Shown piece after piece: positions 1 through 7,791 of a stretch of 37,028 bases of DNA. The number at the start of each line of letters is the position of its first letter. Within the stretch, counting starts at the first letter, position 1. The DNA comes from Phil1 sp963643205 (GTDB lineage: Bacteria; Bacillota; Clostridia; Christensenellales; CAG-138), in assembly GCA_963643205.1 (NCBI GenBank), contig CAVIJJ010000017.1, forward strand, positions 1 through 37,028. The letters run 5' to 3'. The notes under the pieces were generated by a model. That model saw only the letters and a program-made list of their open reading frames with translations, was not told where the DNA came from and ran no database searches. The translations under genes were made by a program, and so were the position numbers.

Positions 1-39
1 AGAGTTTAAGCACCGTACACCCAAATTAGTTGAGTCCCG

Positions 40-128
40 TACCCCTCGCGGAGCGATCGTTTCAAATGGGGTAGGGGGTCGCCAGGGGGCCTAGGGGAAG
101 AAATCGAAATCTTCCCCGGCCCCTTGGC
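40..128. repeat. Nested inverted repeats, non-coding
   Basis: Two dyads lie side by side. TACCCC at 40-45 pairs with GGGGTA at 68-73. GCCAGGGGGCC at 81-91 pairs with GGCCCCTTGGC at 118-128, and inside it GGGGAAGA at 94-101 pairs with TCTTCCCC at 110-117. Together these make a stem of about 19 pairs with a 2-nt bulge and an 8-nt loop. No T-run follows on the plus strand. This looks like a mobile or REP-type intergenic palindrome rather than a terminator, but the family is not recognised. Confidence 0.55.
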
Positions 129-195
129 ATAAAGAAAAGGCGGAGTTGAAGTAAAGCGAGTTTTTATTGAAAAGCTCTCGAATTAGGCCAAAACC

Positions 196-253
196 AAAAG
201 CCTCCACCGATGGGGGGGAGGTGGATTTCGCGAAGCGAAAGACGGAGGGAGTT
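196..253. repeat. Palindromic CCTCC/GGAGG intergenic element
   Basis: The element runs from AAAAGCCTCC to GGAGGGAGTT. It contains CCTCCACC pairing with GGAGGTGG-like sequence, then TTTCGC-gaa-GCGAAA. Similar AAAAGCCTCC...GGAGGGAGTT palindromes recur in many Clostridia genomes between genes; that recollection is general knowledge, not a search result. A reading frame of 60 codons crosses it (167-349) but shows no domain and is not called as a gene. Confidence 0.5.
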
Positions 254-380
254 CAAAAAACCGCTTCACCTGCTCATACCTTCTGTTTCAACATACTTTA
301 TCAAGCTAGGAGTTCACCAACAGCTATACAAGCTAAATATAGACATTAGACAATAAAGACATAAGATTTTAGAGAGCAAC

Positions 381-404
381 AAAAGCCTCCCTGCGGAGGG
401 AGTC
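381..404. repeat. Short deletion form of the same element
   Basis: AAAAGCCTCC is joined almost directly to GGAGGGAGT, so the outer ends match the element at 196-253 while the middle (about 34 bp) is absent. It forms a compact CCTCC-ctgc-GGAGG hairpin. It is probably an internally deleted copy. Confidence 0.45.
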
Positions 405-405
405 C

Positions 406-495
406 GGGGACGCAGAAATTCATCGTCCCCTGCATCGTCCCCTAAAAAACCTAGGTATTTAGCGGCTTGGGGACGCAGGGACGATGGGGACGCAG
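406..495. repeat. GGGGACGCAG / CATCGTCCCC repeat cluster
   Basis: GGGGACGCAG occurs three times (406-415, 469-478, 486-495). CATCGTCCCC occurs twice (421-430, 433-442), and its complement GGGACGATG lies at 478-486. The two arms can fold into an imperfect long stem with an AT-rich centre. Its nature is unknown; GGGGAC-type intergenic repeats are common in Clostridia. Confidence 0.5.
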
Positions 496-530
496 ATTTG
501 CTGTTATTGGAACACGGGCTTTTGCCCAAC

Positions 531-562
531 AAAAAAGCAGGCACGATAACCATGCCTGCTTT
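531..562 (-). terminator. Terminator of valS
   Basis: On the minus strand AAAGCAGGCA pairs with TGCCTGCTTT (553-562 with 534-543) around a 9-nt loop and runs into TTTTTT (complement of 531-536). It sits about 45 bp past the valS stop codon. Confidence 0.85.
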
Positions 563-607
563 AATATTAACTTTGCTGTTTAACCAAAGCGCGTGAACCG
601 CATTCGG

Positions 608-3244
608 TTACATATTCTTCAGCTGCTCAAGCCTTGCCTCAAGCTTCTTGAGCATATCCTCGGCCGCGGCCAGCTTCTTGCGCTCCTCGGCTATAACCTT
701 TTCGGGAGCCTTCGCGACAAAGCCCGCGTTATTCAGCTTGCCGCTGCTGCGCTCTATGTCCGCGCGAACCTTGGCGGCTTCCTTGTTTACGCGCTCGCGC
801 TCCTTGTCGGCGTCTATAAGGTCGCTCAGGGGAATGAACGCCTCGGCTGCCTGCGCAACCGCGGATACGGCGTTTTCGGGAATGCCGGTCTTGTCCTGCT
901 GAATGGTTACATGCTCCGCGCCCGCCAGCTTCATTATGTAAGGAATGCTCGCTTCAAGCGTTTCCGCCTTCGCGCCGTGGGTAACAAGCGTCATGCTCAG
1001 CTTACGGCTCGGGGCAACGTTCATTTCCGCGCGAATGTTTCGTGTTGCGCGGATAAGATCCATAACCTCTTCCATTGCCTCCGCTTCCTCGGGGAAGTCC
1101 CACTCAACCTGCGCCTTGGGCCACGCGGAGCGCATTATGGTTTCCTCGTGATTGGGCAGGTTAAGGTAAAGCTCCTCGGTTATGAACGGCATAAAGGGAT
1201 GCAGCAGCTTAAGCGAATCGGTAAGCGCGCGGCAAAGAATTGCGCGAACATTTGCCTTCTGCTCCTCGTCGGTGCCGTTCATGCGGGGCTTGGCAAGCTC
1301 TATGTACCAGTCGCAGAACTCTGTCCAGACGAAGTCGTATATCTTCTGCGCCGCCAGGTTAAGGTCAAAGCCGTCCATGTTGGCGGTAATCTCGCGGATT
1401 ATGGTATTCAGCCTGTTCAGCAGCCACTTATCGGCTATGTCAAGCTTTGATATGTCTATCTCGCCAACCTCGGCATCACCTATGTTCATAAGAACGAAGC
1501 GGGTAGCGTTGTAAAGCTTGTTGCAGAAGTTGCGCGCGGCCTCAACCTTCTTTGTGCCGAAACGCATATCGCCGCCGGCGCCGTTGCCGGTAACAAGGCT
1601 GAAGCGCAGGCTGTCCGCGCCGTACTGCTTTATTATCTCCAGCGGATCAACGCCGTTGCCCAGGGATTTGGACATCTTTCTGCCAAGCTCATCCCTTACA
1701 AGGCCGTGAATGTAAACATGGGAGAAGGGCTTTTGATGCATTACCTCCATGCCGAACACTATCATCCTGGCAACCCAGAAGAATATTATGTCGTAGCCGG
1801 TAACAAGGGTGTTGGTGGGGTAGAAATACTCAAGCTCCTTGGTATCGTTGGGCCAGCCGAGCGTTGAGAACGGCCACATGCCGCTGGAGAACCAGGTATC
1901 CAGCACGTCCTCGTCCTGATGCACGTGACCGCCGCACTTGGGGCAGCACTTGGGCGCGGTTTCCGCAACCGTGGTTTCGCCGCACTCGTCGCAGTAATAC
2001 GCGGGAATCCTGTGGCCCCACCAAAGCTGGCGGGAAATGCACCAGTCGCGTATGTTTTCCATCCAGTTGTAATAGGTTTTGTCAAAGCGCTCGGGCACAA
2101 ACTTTATCTCGCCGCTCTTAACCACGTCTATGGCGGGCTTGGCAAGGGGCTTCATGCTCACGAACCACTGCTTGCTTACCAGCGGCTCAACCGTGCTGTG
2201 GCAGCGGTAGCAGGTGCCTACGTTGTGGCCGTAAGGCTCAATTTTTACAAGGTTGCCCGCCGCCTCTATATCCTCCACCAGCTTCTTCCTGCATTCCATG
2301 GTGGTAAGGCCTTCGTACGCGCCGCCAAGCTCGTTTATGTGCCCATCGTCCGTGAATACGCGTATAATGGGCAGGTTGCACCTTACGCCAACCTCGAAGT
2401 CGTTCGGGTCATGTGCCGGGGTTATCTTAACGGCGCCGGTACCGAATTCTTTTTCAACGTATTCGTCGGCAACAATGGGTATCTCGCGGCCGACAACGGG
2501 GATTACAACTGTTTTGCCTACTATGTCGGCATAGCGCTCGTCATCGGGATGCACGGCTATGGCGGTATCGCCAAGTATCGTTTCGGGGCGGGTGGTGGCA
2601 ACGGTTATGGAGTAGCTCTTGTCGGGCGCGTCGTAACGCACATGCCAAAGATGGCTCTGCTGCTCCTCGTATTCAACCTCCGCGTCGCTAAGCGCGGTTT
2701 TGCAGTGCGGGCACCAGTTTATAATCCTGTCCCCGCGGTATATAAGGCCCTTGTTGTAAAGGTCCACAAAAACCTTGGTAACGGCCTTTGAGCAGCCCTC
2801 GTCCATTGTAAAGCGCTCGCGGTCCCAGTCGCAGCTTGCGCCAAGCTTTCTAAGCTGCTTAACTATCCTTCCGCCGTATTCCTTTTTCCAGTCCCACGCG
2901 CGCTGCAAAAACGCCTCGCGGCCAATGTCGCGCTTGTCCAGGCCTTCCTTGGCCATCTGCTCTATAATCTTTACCTCGGTAGCTATGGAAGCGTGGTCGG
3001 TGCCGGGCAGCCAAAGCGTTTCATAGCCGGACATACGCTTGTAGCGAATAAGCGCGTCCTGCAGGGTTTCGTCTATGGCGTGGCCAATGTGCAGCTGACC
3101 GGTTATGTTCGGTGGCGGGATAACTATGCAATACGGCTCCTTGTCGGGGTTGGGCTCGGCATGAAAATAGCCGTTCTTTTCCCATTTTTCATACAGCCTG
3201 TCTTCCACGCCCTGATGGTCGTAGGATTTCGGCATTTCCTTCAT
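608..3244 (-). CDS. valS: Valyl-tRNA synthetase
   Basis: This class Ia aminoacyl-tRNA synthetase charges tRNA-Val with valine in the cytoplasm. The 878-residue length is normal for bacterial ValRS. The HIGH signature is at 52-55, following PPNITGQL. KMSKS is at 523-527. A zinc-ribbon pair (CDECG ... CPKCGG) lies in the middle, and the last 60 or so residues form the charged ValRS C-terminal coiled coil ending in LEARLEQLKNM. The ATG at 3244 is preceded by AGGAGGAGAG on the minus strand. The gene is a single-gene unit with its own promoter, T-box leader and terminator, so its expression should rise when uncharged tRNA-Val accumulates. Long antisense frames inside it (593-1450, 1919-2791) are shadows. 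Confidence 0.97.
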   Translation of the reverse strand: MKEMPKSYDHQGVEDRLYEKWEKNGYFHAEPNPDKEPYCIVIPPPNITGQLHIGHAIDETLQDALIRYKRMSGYETLWLPGTDHASIATEVKIIEQMAKEGLDKRDIGREAFLQRAWDWKKEYGGRIVKQLRKLGASCDWDRERFTMDEGCSKAVTKVFVDLYNKGLIYRGDRIINWCPHCKTALSDAEVEYEEQQSHLWHVRYDAPDKSYSITVATTRPETILGDTAIAVHPDDERYADIVGKTVVIPVVGREIPIVADEYVEKEFGTGAVKITPAHDPNDFEVGVRCNLPIIRVFTDDGHINELGGAYEGLTTMECRKKLVEDIEAAGNLVKIEPYGHNVGTCYRCHSTVEPLVSKQWFVSMKPLAKPAIDVVKSGEIKFVPERFDKTYYNWMENIRDWCISRQLWWGHRIPAYYCDECGETTVAETAPKCCPKCGGHVHQDEDVLDTWFSSGMWPFSTLGWPNDTKELEYFYPTNTLVTGYDIIFFWVARMIVFGMEVMHQKPFSHVYIHGLVRDELGRKMSKSLGNGVDPLEIIKQYGADSLRFSLVTGNGAGGDMRFGTKKVEAARNFCNKLYNATRFVLMNIGDAEVGEIDISKLDIADKWLLNRLNTIIREITANMDGFDLNLAAQKIYDFVWTEFCDWYIELAKPRMNGTDEEQKANVRAILCRALTDSLKLLHPFMPFITEELYLNLPNHEETIMRSAWPKAQVEWDFPEEAEAMEEVMDLIRATRNIRAEMNVAPSRKLSMTLVTHGAKAETLEASIPYIMKLAGAEHVTIQQDKTGIPENAVSAVAQAAEAFIPLSDLIDADKERERVNKEAAKVRADIERSSGKLNNAGFVAKAPEKVIAEERKKLAAAEDMLKKLEARLEQLKNM

Positions 3245-3280
3245 GGTACTCTCTCCTCCTGAAAAATAGTTTGTTTGGTT

Positions 3281-3520
3281 AAATTAAAAGGAGCTTCTGT
3301 CCTATTGTAAAGGACGGAAGCTCCGCGGTACCACCTTTATTGGGCAACAAATGCCCCGGCTCTTATGCGCCTTAACGCGGCGCGCACGTTCCGCTTACTG
3401 GTATTTCACCGGAAAAGCTCCAAAGCGACATTCCGCCAATCTTTGCAAGCGACCCTTTCAGCCAGCGAGGCCGCATCTCTTTTGCAAAGGAACGAGGCGT
3501 ACTCCTCTTCTTCTGCGCTA
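3281..3520 (-). promoter_or_regulatory. T-box riboswitch leader of valS
   Basis: Read on the minus strand, the leader has the T-box core AAAGGTGGTACCGCGG (complement of 3323-3338). A terminator hairpin follows at once: GGAGCTTCCGTCC pairs with GGACAGAAGCTCC before TTTT, at 3287-3324. The antiterminator and terminator overlap as in classical T-boxes. A Stem I-like region fills about 3400-3515, with GAGGAGTA near its base. The trinucleotide GTC at 3427-3429, within GGAATGTCGC, fits a valine specifier codon. Uncharged tRNA-Val would stabilise the antiterminator and allow valS transcription. The specifier position was placed by eye. Confidence 0.92.
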
Positions 3521-3526
3521 AGGTGT

Positions 3527-3555
3527 ATTTTATGCGCCGGCGTTCCCTTTGTCAA
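3527..3555 (-). promoter_or_regulatory. valS promoter
   Basis: On the minus strand TTGACA (complement of 3550-3555) and TAAAAT (complement of 3527-3532) are 17 bp apart. This is a near-consensus sigma-A promoter placed just before the T-box leader. Confidence 0.85.
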
Positions 3556-3589
3556 GCCGAAAACGGCATATTTCGGCCAAATCGCGCAT

Positions 3590-3618
3590 TTGCGTAAACC
3601 GGCGCGGCATGATAAAAT
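3590..3618 (+). promoter_or_regulatory. Promoter of RsmF-type gene
   Basis: TTGCGT at 3590-3595 and TAAAAT at 3613-3618 are 17 bp apart. The site overlaps the more upstream candidate start codons (3549, 3609), which argues for the ATG at 3654 as the true start. It is divergent from the valS promoter. A TTTCACT-N7-AGTGAAA dyad (3621-3641) falls at the expected start of the transcript. Confidence 0.7.
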
Positions 3619-3653
3619 GCTTTCACTGTTATCAAGTGAAAGAGGGCCGTGAC

Positions 3654-4949
3654 ATGAAGGCTTTACCGGGCGATTTTTTGCGCCGCATGCATGATGAACT
3701 TAAGGACGAATACGAAGCCTTTTTGAAAAGCTACGAATGCGAAAGCGTCCGCGGCCTAAGGGCAAATACCCTGAAGGCAAGCGCGGATGAAACAGCGGCG
3801 CTCTGCCCCGTAAAGCTTGAAAGGGTTGAAAACACTCCCGACGGGTTTCGCCTGAAGGAGGCCTGGGACGGCGTTGGCCTAAGCCCAGTTCACATGGCGG
3901 GACTTATATATATGCAGGAGCCGAGCGCAATGCTTACCGTTGCCATAGCGGACATACATCCCGGCATGAGGGTGCTTGATATGTGCGCCGCGCCCGGCGG
4001 CAAAACTGGGGCCGCGGCGGCAAGACTGTTAGGAGAAGGGCTTATAGTTTCAAACGAAATAGTGCCGAGCCGCGCGAAAATACTCGAATCCACCGTTGAG
4101 CGTATGGGCATAGCGAACGCGGTTGTTACAAGCAAAAGGCCGGATGAAATGGAAAAGGCTCTGCCCGGGTATTTTGACAGGGTAATTGTTGACGCGCCGT
4201 GCAGCGGAGAGGGTATGTTCAGAAAGGATGACCGCGCGATAGAGGAATGGAGCGCGGAGCACGTTTGCGCCTGCGCCAACAGGCAGCGGCTTATACTTGA
4301 AAGCAGCGCCAAATGCGTTGCACCCGACGGCATGCTTATTTATTCAACCTGCACGTTCTCGCGCGAGGAAAACGAGAATAATATAGAATGGTTTCTAAGT
4401 ACACACGCGGACTTTGAGCTTATCGAGCAGCACAGGCTTTATCCGCACACGTTCGCCGGAGAGGGTCACTTTGCCGCCGCCTTAAGAAAAAAGGGCGGAG
4501 AGCGGAAAAGCTGCGCCCCGCTTAAGCTTACCCCGTGCAAAGACAAGGCGTACGCCGAATTTATAAGGGATACGTTTGCCGTTCCCCCGCGCGGTACGGC
4601 CTGCTCAATGGGGGACGGGGTGAACATAATATCGTATGAACTGCCGGATGCTTTGAAGCCGATGCTCAGGCGCAGCGCTGGAGTTTACGCGGGAGAATTG
4701 CAAAAGGGCAGGTTTGTGCCGCACCATACGCTGGTTATGGCGGAGCACGGCGGCGAATATAAGCGCGTGCTTTCGCTTGACGAAAATGATGAGCGCCTTA
4801 GAGCATATATGCGCGGGGAGGAGATAGACTGCCCCGAGGATTGGCGCGGATATTGCGCCGTGGCGTACCGCAACCACCCGATAGGCTGGGGCAAGGCCGT
4901 TTCCGGCAGGCTGAAAAACCATCTTCCCAAAGGATTGAGAACATGGTGA
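3654..4949 (+). CDS. RsmF/NOP2-type RNA cytosine-C5 methyltransferase
   Basis: This is an SAM-dependent enzyme that should methylate cytosine C5 in rRNA or tRNA. The 431-residue protein has the SAM-binding motif VLDMCAAPGGKT (107-118), motif IV DAPCSGEGMFRKD beginning at 180 with Cys183, and the catalytic-type STCTF with Cys233. Paired cysteines are characteristic of the RsmB/RsmF/NOP2 family. The C-terminal half (about 300-431) matches the extra RNA-binding region of RsmF/YebU proteins, as in FVPHHTL and HPIGWGK. The frame extends upstream to 3549, but ATG 3654 is chosen because the promoter covers the earlier codons; AGAGGG precedes it. The exact RNA target cannot be told from sequence. Confidence 0.88.
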   Translation: MKALPGDFLRRMHDELKDEYEAFLKSYECESVRGLRANTLKASADETAALCPVKLERVENTPDGFRLKEAWDGVGLSPVHMAGLIYMQEPSAMLTVAIADIHPGMRVLDMCAAPGGKTGAAAARLLGEGLIVSNEIVPSRAKILESTVERMGIANAVVTSKRPDEMEKALPGYFDRVIVDAPCSGEGMFRKDDRAIEEWSAEHVCACANRQRLILESSAKCVAPDGMLIYSTCTFSREENENNIEWFLSTHADFELIEQHRLYPHTFAGEGHFAAALRKKGGERKSCAPLKLTPCKDKAYAEFIRDTFAVPPRGTACSMGDGVNIISYELPDALKPMLRRSAGVYAGELQKGRFVPHHTLVMAEHGGEYKRVLSLDENDERLRAYMRGEEIDCPEDWRGYCAVAYRNHPIGWGKAVSGRLKNHLPKGLRTW

Positions 4950-4997
4950 AGGATATACTAATTGCGGTTTGCCCGAAAAATACCGCGGCACGGCGCA

Positions 4998-5026
4998 TTG
5001 CGCGGACTTCGGTTGTGCGGTATAAT
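4998..5026 (+). promoter_or_regulatory. Promoter of HerA-like gene
   Basis: TTGCGC (4998-5003) and TATAAT (5021-5026) are separated by 17 bp. The predicted start of transcription is near 5033, about 40 nt before the ATG at 5073. Confidence 0.75.
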
Positions 5027-5072
5027 TTCAAATAATACAAGACTGTCGGCAAATAAGAAGGAGAAGCAAAAA

Positions 5073-6608
5073 ATGGAACTTAACGGAAAAATATGGCTTG
5101 CTAAGTCCGATGAAAAGGTGTTCCTTGAACCCAAAATGGCAAATCGCCATGGCTTTATTGCAGGCGCGAGCGGCACGGGCAAAACCATAACGCTTAAGGT
5201 TATGGCGGAATCCTTCTCTCAGCTTGGCGTGCCCGTTTTCCTTGCGGACATAAAGGGAGACCTTGCCGGCATGTGCAAGGCCGGTCAGCACAGCGAAAGC
5301 ATGGAAAAGCGCATAAATAAGCTTGGCATAGAGGACTGGCGATACAGGGTATTTCCCACCCGCTTCTGGGATATATACGGCGAAAACGGCCACCCCGTAA
5401 GAACAACCGTAAGCGAAATGGGGCCGATGCTTCTTAGCAGGCTTATGAACTTAAGCGATGTTCAGAGCGATGTGCTGAACCTTGTTTTTAAGATTGCGGA
5501 TGATAAGGAACTGCTGCTTATAGATATGAAGGACCTTCGGGCCATGCTTCGCTACGTTGGCGAAAACCGCGCCGAGTTTGTTACGGACTACGGCAACATG
5601 AGCGCGCAGAGCCTGGGCGCCATACAAAGGAGCCTTATAACGCTTGAGGATGAGGGCGGAGCGGAATTTTTCGGCGAGCCTTCAATAGATATAAAGGACT
5701 GGATGCAGCGCGACGAGCAGGGCAGGGGATATATAAACATTCTGCACAGCGTAAAGCTTGTTCAGAACCCTACGCTTTACGCAACGTTTATGCTCTTCCT
5801 TATGAGCGAACTGTTTGAAAAGCTGCCGGAGCGCGGCGATGCCGAGAAGCCCGAAATGGTATTCTTCTTTGATGAGGCGCATCTTCTCTTCAGCGATGCC
5901 CCCAAGGTGCTTGTGCAGAAGATTGAGCAGGTTGTAAAGCTTATTCGCTCAAAGGGCGTGGGCATATACTTCATATCCCAAAGCCCCTCCGATATTCCGG
6001 ACAGCGTACTTGCCCAGCTTTCAAACCGCGTGCAGCACGCCTTAAGGGCGTATACCCCAACGGAGCAGAAGGCCGTTAAAACCGCGGCTCAGACTTTCCG
6101 CGCCAATCCTGCGTTTGATACGCAAACGGCCATAATGGAGCTTGGCGTAGGCGAGGCGCTTGTATCCTGCCTTGATGAAAACGGCGTACCCGGCATTGTT
6201 CAGCGCGCGTTCATATTGCCGCCGCAAAGCCGCATGGGCACCATAACGGAAGAGGAGCGCCGCGCCGTTATAGAATCAAGCGACATGAAGCAGAAATACG
6301 ATAAGGCCGTTGATAATTATTCCGCCTACGAGTATTTTAACGAGCAGGAGGAAAAGCAGGAAGAGGAGCAGAAAGAAGAGGAGGAAAAGGCGGAGAAGAA
6401 GGAAAAAGAGGAAAAGAAATCCTCCAAAACCACCAAGAGCACAAAGACAAAATCCTCTAAAAGCTCAACCGCCTCCAAGGTAGCCAAGAAAACCAAAACC
6501 GCCGCTTCCAAGGCCGTAACAAGGGTTACAAACAGCGCCATGAGCACAATCGGGCGCGAAATAGGCCGCTCCATAATCCGCGGCTTGTTCGGCTCAATAA
6601 AGAGCTGA
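5073..6608 (+). CDS. HerA-like ATPase (DUF853 type)
   Basis: This 511-residue P-loop ATPase belongs to the HerA/FtsK-like group usually annotated as DUF853 or helicase HerA-like. Walker A is GASGTGKT at 31-38 and Walker B is in MVFFFDEAHLLF. FISQSPSDIPDSVLAQLSNR is the conserved stretch seen in this family. The physiological role is poorly defined; DNA pumping or helicase action is assumed by homology. The last 90 or so residues are odd. A Glu/Lys run (EEQEEEQKEEEEK) is followed by a Lys/Ser/Thr-rich histone-like tail and then a short conserved-looking end with GRSIIRGLFGS. No NurA nuclease is adjacent. ATG 5073 is chosen over the frame start at 4962 because AAGGAGAAG precedes it and the promoter lies between them. 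Confidence 0.85.
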   Translation: MELNGKIWLAKSDEKVFLEPKMANRHGFIAGASGTGKTITLKVMAESFSQLGVPVFLADIKGDLAGMCKAGQHSESMEKRINKLGIEDWRYRVFPTRFWDIYGENGHPVRTTVSEMGPMLLSRLMNLSDVQSDVLNLVFKIADDKELLLIDMKDLRAMLRYVGENRAEFVTDYGNMSAQSLGAIQRSLITLEDEGGAEFFGEPSIDIKDWMQRDEQGRGYINILHSVKLVQNPTLYATFMLFLMSELFEKLPERGDAEKPEMVFFFDEAHLLFSDAPKVLVQKIEQVVKLIRSKGVGIYFISQSPSDIPDSVLAQLSNRVQHALRAYTPTEQKAVKTAAQTFRANPAFDTQTAIMELGVGEALVSCLDENGVPGIVQRAFILPPQSRMGTITEEERRAVIESSDMKQKYDKAVDNYSAYEYFNEQEEKQEEEQKEEEEKAEKKEKEEKKSSKTTKSTKTKSSKSSTASKVAKKTKTAASKAVTRVTNSAMSTIGREIGRSIIRGLFGSIKS

Positions 6609-6627
6609 AAAACAACAGCGCAAATCA

Positions 6628-6659
6628 AAAAGGAGCAGGGTAAATCCCCGCTCCTTTAA
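6628..6659. terminator. Bidirectional terminator
   Basis: AAAGGAGC-a-GGG pairs with CCC-GCTCCTTT around a short AT-rich loop. On the minus strand the hairpin runs into TTTTT, serving the DtxR-family gene. On the plus strand the T-run is shorter, serving the HerA-like gene. Confidence 0.8.
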
Positions 6660-6671
6660 TAATGCCTAAAA

Positions 6672-7046
6672 TCAGTCTTTGCTCATTTCCCGCGCGTGAG
6701 CGCAAATGGCCTCGTATGTTTCCTGGCTTATGTCGTGCTCTATTTTGCAGGCGTCCTTTTCGGCGGTTATCTCGTCTATGCCCAGGTTTACAAGGAACTT
6801 GGTCAACGTATGGTGCCTATCCAGCATTTTAGAGGCTATATCCATGCCGCTTTCGGTAAGCGTTATAAGCCCGTCTGCGTCCATTGTAATGTAGCCGTTC
6901 TCCCTCAGCCGCTTGGTGGTATATGTAACGCTCGGCTTTGTAACGCCAAGATATTCGGCAACGTCTATTGATCTTATGTAGCCCCTACGGTTTTTCATTA
7001 TAAGCATCGCTTCAAGGTAATCTTCGGATGCCCTCAGTATTTTCAT
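6672..7046 (-). CDS. DtxR/MntR-family metal-dependent repressor
   Basis: This 124-residue protein has the N-terminal winged helix (SIDVAEYLGVTKPSVTYTTK as recognition region) and the dimerisation helices of DtxR/MntR. It has no C-terminal SH3 domain, so it is MntR-sized. Metal-site residues by alignment in the head are Asp9, Glu12, His78/His79, Cys100, Glu103 and His104. Asp9 corresponds to MntR Asp8, whereas Cys100 corresponds to DtxR Cys102 (MntR has Glu there), so the site looks mixed. It is transcribed away from feoA, and repeated dyads lie in the shared region, so it most likely represses feo when Fe(II) or Mn(II) is plentiful. The ribosome site is weak (GAGGA about 17 nt upstream). Metal specificity is inferred. 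Confidence 0.9.
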   Translation of the reverse strand: MKILRASEDYLEAMLIMKNRRGYIRSIDVAEYLGVTKPSVTYTTKRLRENGYITMDADGLITLTESGMDIASKMLDRHHTLTKFLVNLGIDEITAEKDACKIEHDISQETYEAICAHAREMSKD

Positions 7047-7149
7047 GCAGCTTCGCGCCGTCCTCTCGAAGAATTATATACTAAATTATCACACAGTTTC
7101 TGAAAAATCAAGCGTTCCGGAAAAGTGTCAAAAAAAGTTTTGAAAGGGG

Positions 7150-7178
7150 TTGACATATACGGTTAGAGATGCTAAACT
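7150..7178 (+). promoter_or_regulatory. Promoter of feo operon
   Basis: TTGACA (7150-7155) and TAAACT (7173-7178) are 17 bp apart. Operator-like copy 1 (7161-7177) covers the spacer and the -10 element, so repressor binding there would block RNA polymerase directly. Confidence 0.8.
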
Positions 7179-7272
7179 ATGTCCCGGTTAAAGGAGCTTA
7201 ACCTAATGAAATTAACATTGGTTAAACCAAATTAACCATTATTTTTTGACAAACGGTTAGCATAAGCTAACC
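7161..7272. promoter_or_regulatory. Array of four DtxR-type operator dyads
   Basis: Copy 2 (7186-7203) is GGTTAA-N6-TTAACC. Copy 3 (7220-7237) is GGTTAA-N6-TTAACC. Copy 4 (7255-7272) is GGTTAG-N6-CTAACC, a 7-bp perfect arm each side of ATAA. Copy 1 (7161-7177) is a weaker GGTTAG-N5-CTAAAC. Copies 2, 3 and 4 start 34 and 35 bp apart. The arms resemble the GGTTAG/CTAACC core of the DtxR/IdeR box, with a wider centre. Copy 1 overlaps the promoter and copies 2-4 lie in the leader, the last ending 20 bp before feoA. Confidence 0.75.
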
Positions 7273-7291
7273 TTGATGCGGAGGAGAAAGC

Positions 7292-7504
7292 ATGATGCCG
7301 CTTACGCTTGCCAATATGGGCGAGGAACAGATAATACATAAAGTGGGCGGGAGCCCTGAAATGAAAAAGCACCTTGAGGATATGGGCTTTGTGCCCGGCG
7401 GAAGCGTTACGGTTGTTTCCGCGCTTAACGGCAACGTTATCGTTAAGGTAAAGGAGTCACGTATCGCGATAAGCGAGGAAATGGCCCGCAGGATTATGAT
7501 TTGA
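7292..7504 (+). CDS. feoA: FeoA family protein (first copy)
   Basis: This 70-residue SH3-like cytoplasmic protein assists the ferrous iron permease FeoB. The FeoA pattern LxxMGFVPGGSVTVVS...GNVIVKVKESRIAISEEMA is complete, and the length is normal for the family. GGAGGAG at 7280-7286 lies 5 nt before ATG 7292 and 8 nt before the in-frame ATG 7295, so either may be used. It is the first gene of the feo operon, under the dyad array. Confidence 0.92.
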   Translation: MMPLTLANMGEEQIIHKVGGSPEMKKHLEDMGFVPGGSVTVVSALNGNVIVKVKESRIAISEEMARRIMI

Positions 7505-7553
7505 TTGAAATTTAATTATCAATACAACCAAACAATTAAAGGAGAGGACAGCA

Positions 7554-7775
7554 ATGAAGACGCTTAAAGACGTTAAGATCGGCGAAACCGTAAAGGTTGT
7601 AAAGCTGCACGGCGAAGGCCCCGTGAAGCGCCGCATCATGGACATGGGCATCACCAAGGGCACTGAGGTGTTCGTTCGCAAGGTGGCGCCGCTCGGAGAC
7701 CCCATGGAGGTTACCGTTCGCGGATACGAACTGAGCCTGCGCAGGGCGGATACCGAAATGATCGAAGTTGAGTAA
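7554..7775 (+). CDS. feoA: FeoA family protein (second copy)
   Basis: This is a second 73-residue FeoA-type SH3-like protein. Its core reads VKLHGEGPVKRRIMDMGITK, then VRKVAPLGDPMEVTVRGYELSLRRADTEMI. AAAGGAGAGG lies just ahead of the ATG. The two FeoA copies are clearly diverged and not a recent duplication. Tandem feoA genes before feoB are common in Clostridia, and the copies may play different roles in FeoB gating. It lies 49 bp from the first copy and 48 bp from feoB. Confidence 0.93.
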   Translation: MKTLKDVKIGETVKVVKLHGEGPVKRRIMDMGITKGTEVFVRKVAPLGDPMEVTVRGYELSLRRADTEMIEVE

Positions 7776-7791
7776 AAATTTTTTGTCATAA

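Noticed and set aside
167..349. 60-codon frame in the repeat region
   Set aside because: It runs through a palindromic element and has no ribosome site or domain.
593..2791. Long plus-strand frames (593-1450, 1919-2791) opposite valS
   Set aside because: valS covers the region with full motifs. The frames lack ribosome sites and domains.
3549..3653. N-terminal extension of the RsmF-type protein
   Set aside because: The promoter at 3590-3618 lies inside it, and family similarity starts at the ATG at 3654.
4962..5072. N-terminal extension of the HerA-like protein
   Set aside because: A promoter lies at 4998-5026 and a good ribosome site precedes the ATG at 5073.
7246..7274. Second feo promoter starting at TTGACA 7246-7251
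   Set aside because: The -10 position 17 bp downstream reads AACCTT, which is not a usable -10. The TTGACA may be coincidental.
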